Shown: positions 19,359 through 27,753 of the stretch, in pieces
How positions within the stretch are numbered: position 1 is the first letter of the stretch
Layout of the letters: each line of letters opens with the position of its first letter
Origin: Mycolicibacterium vaccae NBRC 14118 = CIP 105934
Lineage (GTDB): Bacteria > Actinomycetota > Actinomycetes > Mycobacteriales > Mycobacteriaceae
DNA: 42,489 nt
Assembly: GCF_001552715.1 (NCBI RefSeq)
Contig: NZ_BCRS01000029.1
Location: forward strand, 1 to 42,489
Direction: 5' to 3'
Notes under the pieces: model-generated
Database searches by the model: none
Told to the model about the DNA's origin: nothing
Seen by the model: only the letters and a program-made list of their open reading frames with translations
Made by a program: the position numbers and the translations under genes

Positions 19359-19995
19359 CGCGGGGTACACGGCCCGTAGCGAATATCTGGCAGAAGACGT
19401 CGCTCAGAACTATGTCAGAAACCGCTTCAGCGGCGCGTTAGGCAAATATCGCTATCGGCGCGAACAACGTGCGGTCAACAAGCTACTCGGGCAACTTCCC
19501 GCTGATCAGATAAGCGCGGTACTGGACTGCCCGACGGGAATCGGCCGCTGGATACCTAATCTTGCTGCTGTATCGCCTCAGCGGATAGTGGGTGTTGACG
19601 TATCCCCAACGATGTTAAAAAGGGCAAGGGAGGTCCGCATTGCGGGTGTCTCACTGGAATTTCAAGAGGGAGTCGCCGAATCCCTCCCCTTCGAAGCCGG
19701 CGAGTTCGATTTGGTGTTTTGCCATGCTCTGTTGAAACACCTGCCTGAAGCAGCACAGCTAGAAGTCCTACGGGAACTCGCTCGGGTTTCCGGCAAGTAT
19801 GTCCTGGTTGCTGCTTCGGTACGCCGCGGGCCAGCCGGTATTATTCGGCAGTTTAGACAAGCAAAAGGCGCAGTCGCCGTTAAGCAGGACTGGTTCGAGA
19901 AAGCGGCCGCGTCGAACGGCTTGAGTGTGATCTCTTCCCGCAAAGCGACTACTCCTCTGGGCGTGGAGTACAGCTACCTGCTGCGAAAGGCATAA
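19333..19995 (+). CDS. class I SAM-dependent methyltransferase
   Basis: The 220-aa protein has a Rossmann-type methyltransferase domain: VLDCPTGIGRW (motif I, slightly unusual because DxG is DCPTG), IVGVDVSPTMLKRAR (motif II) and FDLVFCHALLKHLPE (post-motif). The C-terminus, EYSYLLRKA, is an ordinary strand ending. The ATG has TGGAGG ahead and lies within the end of glycosyltransferase B, so it probably methylates the oligosaccharide being made there. The substrate is not identifiable. A 167-base AT-rich gap follows it. Confidence 0.85.
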   Translation: MSNHPAGDNAGYTARSEYLAEDVAQNYVRNRFSGALGKYRYRREQRAVNKLLGQLPADQISAVLDCPTGIGRWIPNLAAVSPQRIVGVDVSPTMLKRAREVRIAGVSLEFQEGVAESLPFEAGEFDLVFCHALLKHLPEAAQLEVLRELARVSGKYVLVAASVRRGPAGIIRQFRQAKGAVAVKQDWFEKAAASNGLSVISSRKATTPLGVEYSYLLRKA

Positions 19996-20162
19996 GATTC
20001 GCTCCCTGCTTGATTCATGGGTGACGAGGCCCCATCCTAGGAGGACATATCATCCGTGTAGCGAACTCTTGGGCTACATCTAGTGATTATCGCCTCGCGC
20101 AAAGAATTCGCAGCCATTTTCTCTTATCTGTACATTATGAATTAGCGCAGAAAGAATAAATC

Positions 20163-20663
20163 TTGATTCGACGACTGGCTTCAGCGATCCACCGGCGACG
20201 TGACCCCATAGGGTATGCACGGTCGATAGGAGTGACCGTGGGGAACGGATGCAGACTCATTCGCGTCACCTTTAGCAGAGAGCCCTATCTAGTTCAACTC
20301 GGCGATCATGTAAGCGCTACTCGTACACACTTTGAAACTCATGACGGCGGGGTCTGGGTACTCCGCGACGAGCATCCGGATATCGATATAGTTCGTCCCA
20401 TACGTGTGGGTAACAACGTATATTTCGGCTATGGATGCATAGTCTTGCCTGGTGTGACTATCGGCAATAACGTCGTCGTGGGCGCTGGGTCGATCGTTAC
20501 CCGTGATATACCCGACAACAGTGTGGCCGTGGGCATCCCGGCGAGGGTGATCAAGCCACTTAGCGAGTACGCTGAAGCTGCTCTGAAAAGGTCCCATCCC
20601 ACCAAGCGTATGGCAATTGCGCAGAAGAAAGCCTATTATTCTCGCCTTTATAATGCAGACTGA
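20163..20663 (+). CDS. hexapeptide-repeat acyltransferase
   Basis: The 166-aa protein belongs to the left-handed beta-helix acyltransferases. It shows RPIRVGNNVYFGYGCIVLPGVTIGNN, then VVVGAGSIVTRDIPDNSVAVGIPARVIK, the end of the helix typical of serine- and sugar-acetyltransferases. The His in FETHDGG is a possible catalytic base. The start used is TTG, with AGAAAGAATAAA ahead, a weak site; no better one is present. It ends one base before the stop of the convergent methyltransferase-like gene. It would acetylate a sugar of the repeat unit. Confidence 0.85.
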   Translation: MIRRLASAIHRRRDPIGYARSIGVTVGNGCRLIRVTFSREPYLVQLGDHVSATRTHFETHDGGVWVLRDEHPDIDIVRPIRVGNNVYFGYGCIVLPGVTIGNNVVVGAGSIVTRDIPDNSVAVGIPARVIKPLSEYAEAALKRSHPTKRMAIAQKKAYYSRLYNAD

Positions 20664-21566
20664 CTACGGGCGCCAGCGCTCTCGTAAATAGAACGATGAA
20701 TTGCTGAACGAAAATTTACGCTTCTGACGGGCGCCTTCAATTGGAGCACGCAATGCCAGCGGCATTCTCTTGATCAAATCCTTCAAACGAAGACGTAACG
20801 AAGGAGGTTGACTGCTTGCACCGGAACCCCACGTCGTGACGTAATCGCTCTGCAATGGTGGCTGGGAAAACATCTTTACGTGATCTATCTTCTTTGCTTG
20901 CACCATCATCATAACTGGCTTCTTATTCAGCAGCCCTACACGCTGCCGTACCTGGTTGGGATCCACAACACTGTAAATAGTGGATTTCTTCGTTAGCTCC
21001 ACCCCTGGGTAACGCGCCTCGTAGAGCATGACATGATCAATTTGGAAGCCATTCTCGCTAGAGAAAACCCTAAACATGAACTCCGGGCTAAATTGATAGA
21101 ATCCGTGCCCCATCAAATTATTTGCCGGCGAATTCGTAAAAATAGTCCCACCGACCTTCAACATGTCCGCGAGATTAGCGAACGATGTAGAAATATCGAA
21201 TATATGTTCGAGTGAACCGCCGTCAATTACCGAATCATATCGACTGTGCCATGACTCTGGCACGGGCTCATTCATATCATGGATAGTATCGGCACCTTGA
21301 TACGGAGACGCATCAAGTACAGTGATTGATTTTGCTTCCATGAAATCCCGGAGGAACCCGTCGAGATAGTCTCCCCAGCGATAATTGTCAAGGGACGCAG
21401 GCGAGACACCATAGTGCTGACGGTACTCCCGTTGAAAGAACGATACTTCGCTCGGAAAAAGCCTCAAGGATTGGCGACCTAGAGTAAGTACCTCGTCGAA
21501 GCAGACCCCGCTGCGCTTCGCGTCCCAGAGCAACCTTGCCCCCAAATATCCAATCCCCATAGGCAA
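20664..21566 (-). CDS. methyltransferase-like protein
   Basis: The 300-aa protein has a shortened methyltransferase fold. SITVLDASPYQGADTIHDMN stands where motif I and II are expected, lacking the glycine-rich loop. It is followed by YDSVIDGGSLEHIFDI and ADMLKVGGTIFTNSPANN, which match the post-motif regions of SAM-dependent enzymes. A basic C-terminal tail follows. Similar proteins occur in O-antigen loci. It is opposite in direction to its neighbours, converging on the acyltransferase. Without a clear motif I, SAM binding is uncertain. Confidence 0.7.
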   Translation of the reverse strand: MPMGIGYLGARLLWDAKRSGVCFDEVLTLGRQSLRLFPSEVSFFQREYRQHYGVSPASLDNYRWGDYLDGFLRDFMEAKSITVLDASPYQGADTIHDMNEPVPESWHSRYDSVIDGGSLEHIFDISTSFANLADMLKVGGTIFTNSPANNLMGHGFYQFSPEFMFRVFSSENGFQIDHVMLYEARYPGVELTKKSTIYSVVDPNQVRQRVGLLNKKPVMMMVQAKKIDHVKMFSQPPLQSDYVTTWGSGASSQPPSLRLRLKDLIKRMPLALRAPIEGARQKRKFSFSNSSFYLRERWRP

Positions 21567-21944
21567 GAATTATGCCACAGGAAAATTCTGACGGGCGTCC
21601 ATCAACAGTGGGCAGCCGATTCCGGTTCGACACTTCTCGGGCACTGTTGGAGAGAACCCCGTGCACGCGCCTCGTCTGGCGACGCGAAGGGCGTCAGCTA
21701 CGCAGCAAGCGGAGCTCCGCCTACGGCCGGCTCTACGCTAGGAGGCTTTTCGGCGCGTCGATACGATGGGCGTTGAAAGTCCGCTCTCGACGTTTATTAT
21801 CGTCGCGATCGTTTGTCCTCGCACGAGGCCAGCCGATGGGTGCCCTAACCAGAAACGCGAGCCGACCATGATGCGTGCCTGCACGCATCAGCTTTAGACG
21901 ATACGGAAGTCGACCACATTATGAAAAAAGAACAGAGCTAGGCA
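21567..21944. other. gene-free intergenic region
   Basis: This 378-base stretch separates the divergent methyltransferase-like and flippase genes. The last 30 bases before the flippase GTG are A-rich. Short open frames occur, including one opening at an ATG near 21,767 with an AGGAGG about 25 bases ahead, but none resembles a known family. It likely holds the two divergent promoters, and no clear boxes were found. Confidence 0.4.
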
Positions 21945-23414
21945 GTGGACTCGGATACGCGTCGCAATATACATGCCTACTATTTGAACTTCATTGTGGT
22001 GGCCATTGTAGGATTTATTGTAAATCCTCTTTTGCTAGCCGCACTCGGCCCGCTCATGTTTGGGATATGGAAGTCGCTTCAAAGGTATCTAGATTTCGCT
22101 ACAGTTGCAGACGGGCGCGCTTCCCAGGCATTGAAATGGGTCGTCGCAAGTAGATCCGGGTATAGCGACGACGAGAAGCGGCGTGATATTGGCGCTGCGA
22201 TCATGATATGGATGCGCTGGCTCCCCGCTGCGGCAATCGTTGCTGGTGGGGTAACGCTAGCATCGCCATTGCTAATTAGCGGCATACCCGAAGATTCGAA
22301 ACGGATTGTTTACACCGCAGCTGCAATATTGGCCGCCAACACCGTGTTACTCGGCTTCATGTCAGTCCCCGACGCGGTCCTCACGGGAGTGAATCAGGGC
22401 TACAAATCAATGCTTGTCACCACATCCGTCTTCGTGGCGAGCAATGGGGCGATGGTCGTGGCTGCGTTTCAGAGCTGGCCACTGTGGTCCTTGGCAATAA
22501 TCATCCTTACCGCCGCAGTTATAAACGCAGCCATTACTCTGCTTGTTGCGCGGAGGTCAATCTCCTGGTGGGGTATCGCACGGCCGCACCGAACCGACAT
22601 ACGGCGCGTTTTTGGGTACAGCGCTTGGACGCTTGGTTGGGTCGTCGTTGACAAGCTTTTTCTCGCATCTGAGCTGATCCTCATCAGCATCATGTTGGGA
22701 GCTGTAGAAGTTAGTCGCTACACCTTCACCACTTACGTAATGCAATTTGTCCTATCCATAGCGCTTGTGACAGCTAGCGGCTTCATGCCCAAACTTGGCG
22801 CCCATCTCGGGGCGTCGGAGTACGACGACGCTGCGGTACGTGCACGCTCCGTGCGCCACCTCGTAATGGGACTTGCGGTACTCGGCAGTAGTGCGGTCCT
22901 CGCCTTCAACGGCGCTTTCGTCTCAATCTGGGTGGGTAACGACCAGTATCTAGGGAATTCTCTAAACGCGCTTTTAGTAATTTGCGGACTTCAACTTGCC
23001 CTTCTTCGGATGGACGGACAGATTCTGGACGTAACCATGCGGATCGCACCGAAAGTGATGGTGGGGCTCTTCAGTAGTGTAGGTGCGATAGTTTCGGCTA
23101 TAGCGGTATTTGCCGCCACCGATAGCCTCGCTATAGCTTTGCTTGCAATCATTGCGTTCCGATTTGTGCCTAACATCGCTTACCCGATCTTTGTATCTCG
23201 AGCGATTCCGCGGTCAGCTGTGCCTTCACGGGCCTTGATAGCAGCGGCAGCATTACTTTTGTTGTCGTATGTCGCCGGTGGCCTCATAACCAACTCGAAT
23301 CCCGCGCAAAGCGCGATGATTATCTTAGTGTGGTTTGCAGCCTTCTGCACCGCGGTATGGTTCGGACTGCTTCCCCGGTCTACTGTGCGAGATATGATCA
23401 GCCGGCGCCGTTAG
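21945..23414 (+). CDS. Wzx-like oligosaccharide flippase
   Basis: The 489-aa protein is almost entirely hydrophobic, with about 12-14 predicted membrane helices. It matches the polysaccharide-flippase layout of the MOP superfamily: an opening YLNFIVVAIVGFIVNPLLLAALGPLMFGIW helix pair, the arginine-containing loop SLQRYLDFATVADGRASQALK, and repeated helix hairpins. It would move the lipid-linked repeat unit from the inner to the outer face of the membrane. The GTG start has no strong ribosome-binding site. It is one of two marker genes (with the polymerase at 29657) for a Wzx/Wzy-type pathway. Confidence 0.87.
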   Translation: MDSDTRRNIHAYYLNFIVVAIVGFIVNPLLLAALGPLMFGIWKSLQRYLDFATVADGRASQALKWVVASRSGYSDDEKRRDIGAAIMIWMRWLPAAAIVAGGVTLASPLLISGIPEDSKRIVYTAAAILAANTVLLGFMSVPDAVLTGVNQGYKSMLVTTSVFVASNGAMVVAAFQSWPLWSLAIIILTAAVINAAITLLVARRSISWWGIARPHRTDIRRVFGYSAWTLGWVVVDKLFLASELILISIMLGAVEVSRYTFTTYVMQFVLSIALVTASGFMPKLGAHLGASEYDDAAVRARSVRHLVMGLAVLGSSAVLAFNGAFVSIWVGNDQYLGNSLNALLVICGLQLALLRMDGQILDVTMRIAPKVMVGLFSSVGAIVSAIAVFAATDSLAIALLAIIAFRFVPNIAYPIFVSRAIPRSAVPSRALIAAAALLLLSYVAGGLITNSNPAQSAMIILVWFAAFCTAVWFGLLPRSTVRDMISRRR

Positions 23415-23490
23415 CGCCAACTTCCACTCGGGAGAACGATTTTTCGACGCGAGAGCTGATCGACGGGCAGCGGTCGGCCTCTGGAAGCAT

Positions 23491-24483
23491 CTAGCCGTAG
23501 TACTCGCGATACCACGAAATAAACCGAACAACACCTTCAGTGACAGGTGTAGACGGCACGTTGCCGGTTAATTCAAGCAGAAGGCTCGGATCGGCGTATG
23601 TTTCAACGACATCACCAGGTTGCATGCCGAGCATCGTTTTCTGCGCGTTCTGACCGAGCGCGTGCTCAATCGCCGAAATGTATTCCATCAAGCCTGTCGG
23701 CTTCCCGCCGGCGATGTTTACTACCCGGAAAGGAGCCACCGGGCTTATCGAATCAACATTAGAGCTGGACACGAGCGGAGGTTTTCTTGCTAGTGCGACT
23801 ATGGAATCCACGAGGTCGTCTATATAAGTGAAGTCTCGACGCATATTTCCGCTGCCGTATACTTCGATTGGCCTACCCTCAATGATCGCCTTGGCGAATT
23901 TGAACAATGCCATATCCGGTCGCCCCCACGGTCCGTACACCGTGAAAAAGCGAAATACGGTGGTCGGTATGTCAAAAAGGTGTGCGTAGGTATGACACAT
24001 CGCCTCGCCGGACTTTTTAGTGGCCGCATATAGTGACACTGGGAAGTCTGTGCGGTCGGTCTCGCTAAATGGCATTTTTGCGTTACCACCGTAGACTGAG
24101 CTTGTTGAGGCAAACAAGAAGTGGTCCACGGGATTACTACGTAGTACCTCAAGCAGGTTAAATGTGCCGTTTACGTTGGATTGCATATACGCTTCGGGCG
24201 CTTCTAACGCGTACCGAACTCCCGCCTGGGCCGCTAAGTGGATGACAACCTGGGGTTTGGCCCGCTCGACGGCCTGCCGAAGTCCAGCACTGTCCTCCAG
24301 GAGCCCCTCCGTAAATGCGAAATCTTGGAAGTTCTCTAATCGACGCAGCCTTGCGCCCTTCAGCTCCGGATCATAATATGCCGTCATTCCGTCGTAACCC
24401 GCGACTTCGTGGCCTTGTTTAAGAAGCTGCTCCGCAACATGATACCCGATGAAACCCGCGGCACCGGTTATGAAGTATCGCAC
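23491..24483 (-). CDS. UDP-glucuronate 4-epimerase-like NAD-dependent epimerase
   Basis: The 330-aa extended SDR enzyme has GAAGFIGYHV (8-17), HLAAQAGVRYALEAP (82-96), STSSVYGG (126-133), Y152xxxK156 and FFTVYGPWGRPDMALF (179-194). The last string and the AAQAGVRYAL string are the signature of UDP-glucuronate 4-epimerases (Cap1J/LpsL type), which make UDP-galacturonate. Paired with UDP-glucose dehydrogenase it would give an acidic sugar donor. A 4-epimerase acting on another UDP-hexose is possible. It lies directly downstream of glycosyltransferase C (gap of one base), so both are coupled. Confidence 0.88.
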   Translation of the reverse strand: MRYFITGAAGFIGYHVAEQLLKQGHEVAGYDGMTAYYDPELKGARLRRLENFQDFAFTEGLLEDSAGLRQAVERAKPQVVIHLAAQAGVRYALEAPEAYMQSNVNGTFNLLEVLRSNPVDHFLFASTSSVYGGNAKMPFSETDRTDFPVSLYAATKKSGEAMCHTYAHLFDIPTTVFRFFTVYGPWGRPDMALFKFAKAIIEGRPIEVYGSGNMRRDFTYIDDLVDSIVALARKPPLVSSSNVDSISPVAPFRVVNIAGGKPTGLMEYISAIEHALGQNAQKTMLGMQPGDVVETYADPSLLLELTGNVPSTPVTEGVVRFISWYREYYG

Positions 24484-24484
24484 T

Positions 24485-25573
24485 TTACCCCTTTTCTATG
24501 ATTTCCGCGTACTTTGAGCACATCCGTTGCGCAATAGCCGACCAAAGGTACCTCTGTGACATAGTTCGCGCATGCTTGGCATATTCATCGAGAGTAGCCG
24601 CGGGAAGATTGACTAGATCGCTAACGATGCGTTCCAAATCGGTTAGATCACTTTGTATGCGCACGCCGACTTGGTTATTAAATAGCTCCGGCAGATTGCA
24701 TTCATCGGTAAGTATCGGCACCGCGCCGTGATGCAGGGCTTCGAGCGCGGCCATAGGCAGTCCTTCGCTCAGTGAGGGAAGGATGAAGAAACGTGTCGCG
24801 TTGAAAGCCTCTTTTTTTGCATCGCCGTAGAGGGCGCCCACAAAGCGGACATTCGAGGATCCGTTAGCTATCGACACGAGTTCGGTCTCGTAGGCCAGGT
24901 CTCCCCATCCTGCGATGGTAAGCATGATGTCTTTCAGCGCAGCTGATTGTCGCCACAATTTGGCAAGTTCGATCACTTGCTTCTTAGCGTGTAGTCGACC
25001 AATATAGAGAGCCCCATCGCGCGGCGTTTCTTCGGTCAACCCAACCTCGCCTATACCGTTCGGGATGATGAACGTCCGAGCTAATGCGCTTGGCATAAAT
25101 TTCAATATCGAATCGTACTCAGATTGGCTGAGGGCATGTACATAAGCTTTTCTAAGCGCTGGGCGCTCAAACAAAGTTGCATGGACCTGTTTAACGTGCT
25201 TACTGCGCTGGAGTATCCAGGGGTCAAGCATCCCCCGCGGCGAAATGACGGTCGGCGTTCCGATTCTGGTCGATATAGTGGCGTAGATCGACGCGGCCGA
25301 CCATATACCATGAACGTGGAGAATATCAGGCTTGAATCGCCTGAGCGCATTGATGGGTTCGAGCTTCAGCCCGTATCCCCCCTGTGGCACCGAGTACGAA
25401 AGTAATTTTACAGCGCCCCATTCACTCCTGTCTTCTTTAAAATACTGATCCTGGCCGCCAACAACCAGAACCTCGGCGCCGGCTTCCATTTGTGCCTTCG
25501 CAAGTCCAGAAACTGAGTAATATAGACCGCCAGCGGTCCTTGATAGGTGAGTCGAGAAGTGAATAATTCTCAA
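24485..25573 (-). CDS. GT4-family glycosyltransferase C
   Basis: A 362-aa GT-B enzyme. The N-terminus opens MRIIHFSTHLSRTAGGLYYS, with the usual glycine-rich acceptor loop; HVHGIWSAASIYA follows. The donor half shows GALYIGRLHAKKQVIELAKL and PSLSEGLPMAALEALHHGAVPI, the GT4 signature with E-x7-E. It is transcribed leftwards, opposite to most of the island's glycosyltransferases, and is followed at once by the epimerase, so it may use the uronic acid donor. The donor is inferred from context only. Confidence 0.89.
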   Translation of the reverse strand: MRIIHFSTHLSRTAGGLYYSVSGLAKAQMEAGAEVLVVGGQDQYFKEDRSEWGAVKLLSYSVPQGGYGLKLEPINALRRFKPDILHVHGIWSAASIYATISTRIGTPTVISPRGMLDPWILQRSKHVKQVHATLFERPALRKAYVHALSQSEYDSILKFMPSALARTFIIPNGIGEVGLTEETPRDGALYIGRLHAKKQVIELAKLWRQSAALKDIMLTIAGWGDLAYETELVSIANGSSNVRFVGALYGDAKKEAFNATRFFILPSLSEGLPMAALEALHHGAVPILTDECNLPELFNNQVGVRIQSDLTDLERIVSDLVNLPAATLDEYAKHARTMSQRYLWSAIAQRMCSKYAEIIEKG

Positions 25574-26032
25574 TTTATGTCCAATGTGCAGGGCGGGGTC
25601 GGGAGAGCGATTGTCCGATCTAGGGCCGCTTTGGCTTGCTCGGACCTTAAGTGGGCCACTAGCCTGTTGAGGCGGCTATCTGGCACCACTTCACGCCCAT
25701 TCGCAGCGCTCCCAGGAGGGGTTAGCCTGTGCTGCAATCGTCCCAAAGTTCGTTCCCATGATCTTGATATCGGATATTACATTGACTCTGTTGCTTTAAC
25801 TTGCTTGCTAGCGATCGATCTAAGTAACTGCTCGGCTCCCGCTTTATCGCGGGTGCGGTATGCCTGCCGCTCGTGTTCAACGCTGGTATTGCGCCTGCGG
25901 CAAACCAATGCAGCAGAGTTGCGACATTCGCCTGTCGGGCCGCCAGAATCTCAGCTATATCGATGCCGTGGCCGCCCGCGCGCGCGTTCCTCATGTAGAA
26001 CTAGGTGTGCCAGATGGCGGCTCCGATCACGC
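25574..26032. other. gene-free region
   Basis: This 459-base stretch separates the SGNH gene stop and the start of glycosyltransferase C, both read leftwards. Open frames here are short and mostly low in coding character. One leftward fragment ends DIKIMGTNFGTIAAQANP, vaguely like the tail of a sugar-phosphate transferase, but it is too short to call. No strong hairpin or repeat was found. It probably contains the promoter of glycosyltransferase C and decayed sequence. Confidence 0.4.
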
Positions 26033-26719
26033 CTACGGCGACTCTAACTGTTGTGCAATCAGCGGTGTGAGCTTGTCTGTAAGTATCTCGTGACCTCTAT
26101 CAGTGGGATGGGTCCCGTCCCGGCCAATCTCATCAGCGGATAGCCAGTCCTCAGCAATCGGATCAATAAATGTAGCGCCTGCCGCTTCGGATTGAGTCTT
26201 GACGATGTCTCGCGCTCGCAGAATTCCTGGCACCGACGACGCCACCAACCACGGGGGTCCGACGACAAGAATTCTCGCTTGGGGAGCGATCTCCTTAACG
26301 CGTATGAGTGTGGCCTGCACCGCCGCTTCGAGGTCATCAGGCGGTGCTCCCGCGTCGTTGACAGATCCAACTATGATAAACAGCTGGTATGCTGGACCGC
26401 TCAAATTGCTCACTTCGTCTATGAACCTAAGGCCGCTGCGGCTGCTTCGGTTGACGTAGCCGGCGCCCCCTTCGGCGGCGATCCGCGGGTAGATGTCAAT
26501 TCCTTGATCGCGCAACCGCACTTCGCTTTGGCGAGGCCAGCTTCGGCTCCCGGAACCTCCCACTGGGGTGCCCGAGGTATAGGAGTCGCCGACCATCGCG
26601 ACTGGGACTCCTGGATCGGCGATGACCGGAGGCGGTGTGTACCTCGATTCATACTCGGGCGGCGACTTATGGCAGCTCACTAGCGCAAAGGCAACCAATA
26701 CAGCAACGATGTAGCGCAC
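26033..26719 (-). CDS. SGNH/GDSL-hydrolase-family lipoprotein
   Basis: The protein (228 aa from the chosen GTG) opens with a short hydrophobic signal and lipobox ending LVSC, so it should be a lipoprotein on the outer face of the membrane. After a linker the SGNH blocks are seen: AMVGDSYTSG (block I, catalytic Ser), VGSVND (block III, GxND) and DGTHPTDRG (block V, Asp and His). Such enzymes remove or transfer acyl groups, here perhaps acetyl groups on the exported polysaccharide. Start: AAGGGG is five to six bases before this GTG; a GTG six bases upstream is also possible. The IS21 element begins about 185 bases upstream of its start. Confidence 0.82.
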   Translation of the reverse strand: MRYIVAVLVAFALVSCHKSPPEYESRYTPPPVIADPGVPVAMVGDSYTSGTPVGGSGSRSWPRQSEVRLRDQGIDIYPRIAAEGGAGYVNRSSRSGLRFIDEVSNLSGPAYQLFIIVGSVNDAGAPPDDLEAAVQATLIRVKEIAPQARILVVGPPWLVASSVPGILRARDIVKTQSEAAGATFIDPIAEDWLSADEIGRDGTHPTDRGHEILTDKLTPLIAQQLESP

Positions 26720-26900
26720 ACTCACCCCTTGGGTACTGACGTAGAGTGGGCTCTTACCGTCGTTAAGAGCGCACCAGACACATGCGACATGGACCAGCAA
26801 CTTTGTTCGAGATTGCCCCGCCCCCGTAAGCCCAACGCCATTTCGTCGGAACACACCCCGCCTTCCGGAGATTATCTCTAATCGTAGTAGAGGTTCTCGA

Positions 26901-26905
26901 CGCTC
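26901..26905. repeat. left target-site duplication (CGCTC)
   Basis: CGCTC immediately left of the IS21-type terminus TGTCGACGACGG, matched by CGCTC just right of the other end. IS21 family elements make 4-8 bp duplications. Confidence 0.75.
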
Positions 26906-26968
26906 TGTCGACGACGGTTGAAAAGTAGGCCAGAAGCGACGGTGAAAAGTAGGCCACGTGGTCGTGGC

Positions 26969-27751
26969 CTATTGTGCCGTGTTGTCGGCTCTGGCGGAGG
27001 GCAAGGTGTCGATTCCGGTGTCCCTGAGCCGATAGCTGGAGCCTTTCAGGGTCAAGACGTCGGCGTGGTGCACGATGCGGTCGATCATCGCCGCGGCCAC
27101 CACTTGATCTCCGAAGACGTCGCCCCAGCGGGCAAACGACAGGTTGGAGGTCAGGATCAGCGAGGCGTGTTCGTAGCGGCTGGAGACCAGTTGCAAGAAC
27201 AGGTTCGCCGCGTCCTGTTCGAAGGGGATGTAGCCGACCTCGTCGACGATGAGCAGGCCGATGCGCCGCAGCTTGACCAGTTCGGCGGGGAGTCGGCCGG
27301 CGTTGTGGGCTGCTTTGAGGCGGGCGACCCAATCCACCGCGGTGGCGAACGCGATGCGATGACCGGTCTGGGCGGCCTTGACCGCCAGTCCGATGGCGAG
27401 GTGGGTCTTGCCGGTTCCGGGCGGCCCGAGCAGCACGACGTTAGATGCCTTGGCCAGGAACGCACCAGTGCCCAGGTAGGCGATCATGTCCCGGTTTAGC
27501 GCCGGTTGGTGATCGAAGTTGAAGTCTTCTAACGACTTGCGGGTCGGGAACCCCGCGGATCGGATGCGGGTCGCTGCACCAGAGGCTTCGCGGACCGCGA
27601 CTTCCCGCGACAGTACCGCCGCGAGGTAATCCTCGTGGGTCCAGCCGGCGTCGCGGGCTTGCTCGGCCAACCGGGCGGCGGACTCGCGGATGCGCGGCGC
27701 CTTGAGCGCCTGTGCGTAGTGCAGGACGGCCTTCATCGGATCCTCGGCCAT
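26969..27751 (-). CDS. istB: IS21 helper ATPase IstB
   Basis: The 260-aa AAA+ ATPase has Walker A GPPGTGKTHL (109-118), Walker B IGLLIVDEVG (164-173), and the arginine/sensor region ILTSNLSFARWG. IstB binds target DNA and activates the transposase IstA. The gene starts two bases after the istA stop, the usual tight coupling of IS21. Full length, with no frameshift. Confidence 0.93.
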   Translation of the reverse strand: MAEDPMKAVLHYAQALKAPRIRESAARLAEQARDAGWTHEDYLAAVLSREVAVREASGAATRIRSAGFPTRKSLEDFNFDHQPALNRDMIAYLGTGAFLAKASNVVLLGPPGTGKTHLAIGLAVKAAQTGHRIAFATAVDWVARLKAAHNAGRLPAELVKLRRIGLLIVDEVGYIPFEQDAANLFLQLVSSRYEHASLILTSNLSFARWGDVFGDQVVAAAMIDRIVHHADVLTLKGSSYRLRDTGIDTLPSARADNTAQ

Positions 27752-27753
27752 GA

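Noticed and set aside
21572..21871. 99-codon frame in the gap before the flippase
   Set aside because: Arg/Ser-rich, no motif, and no convincing start site.
25730..25800. Possible tail of another sugar transferase (DIKIMGTNFGT)
   Set aside because: Only a short loose match; spacing to the expected upstream residues does not fit.
25722..25994. A 90-codon leftward frame in the gap upstream of the SGNH gene
   Set aside because: No family resemblance, no ribosome-binding site, and coding character unlike its neighbours.
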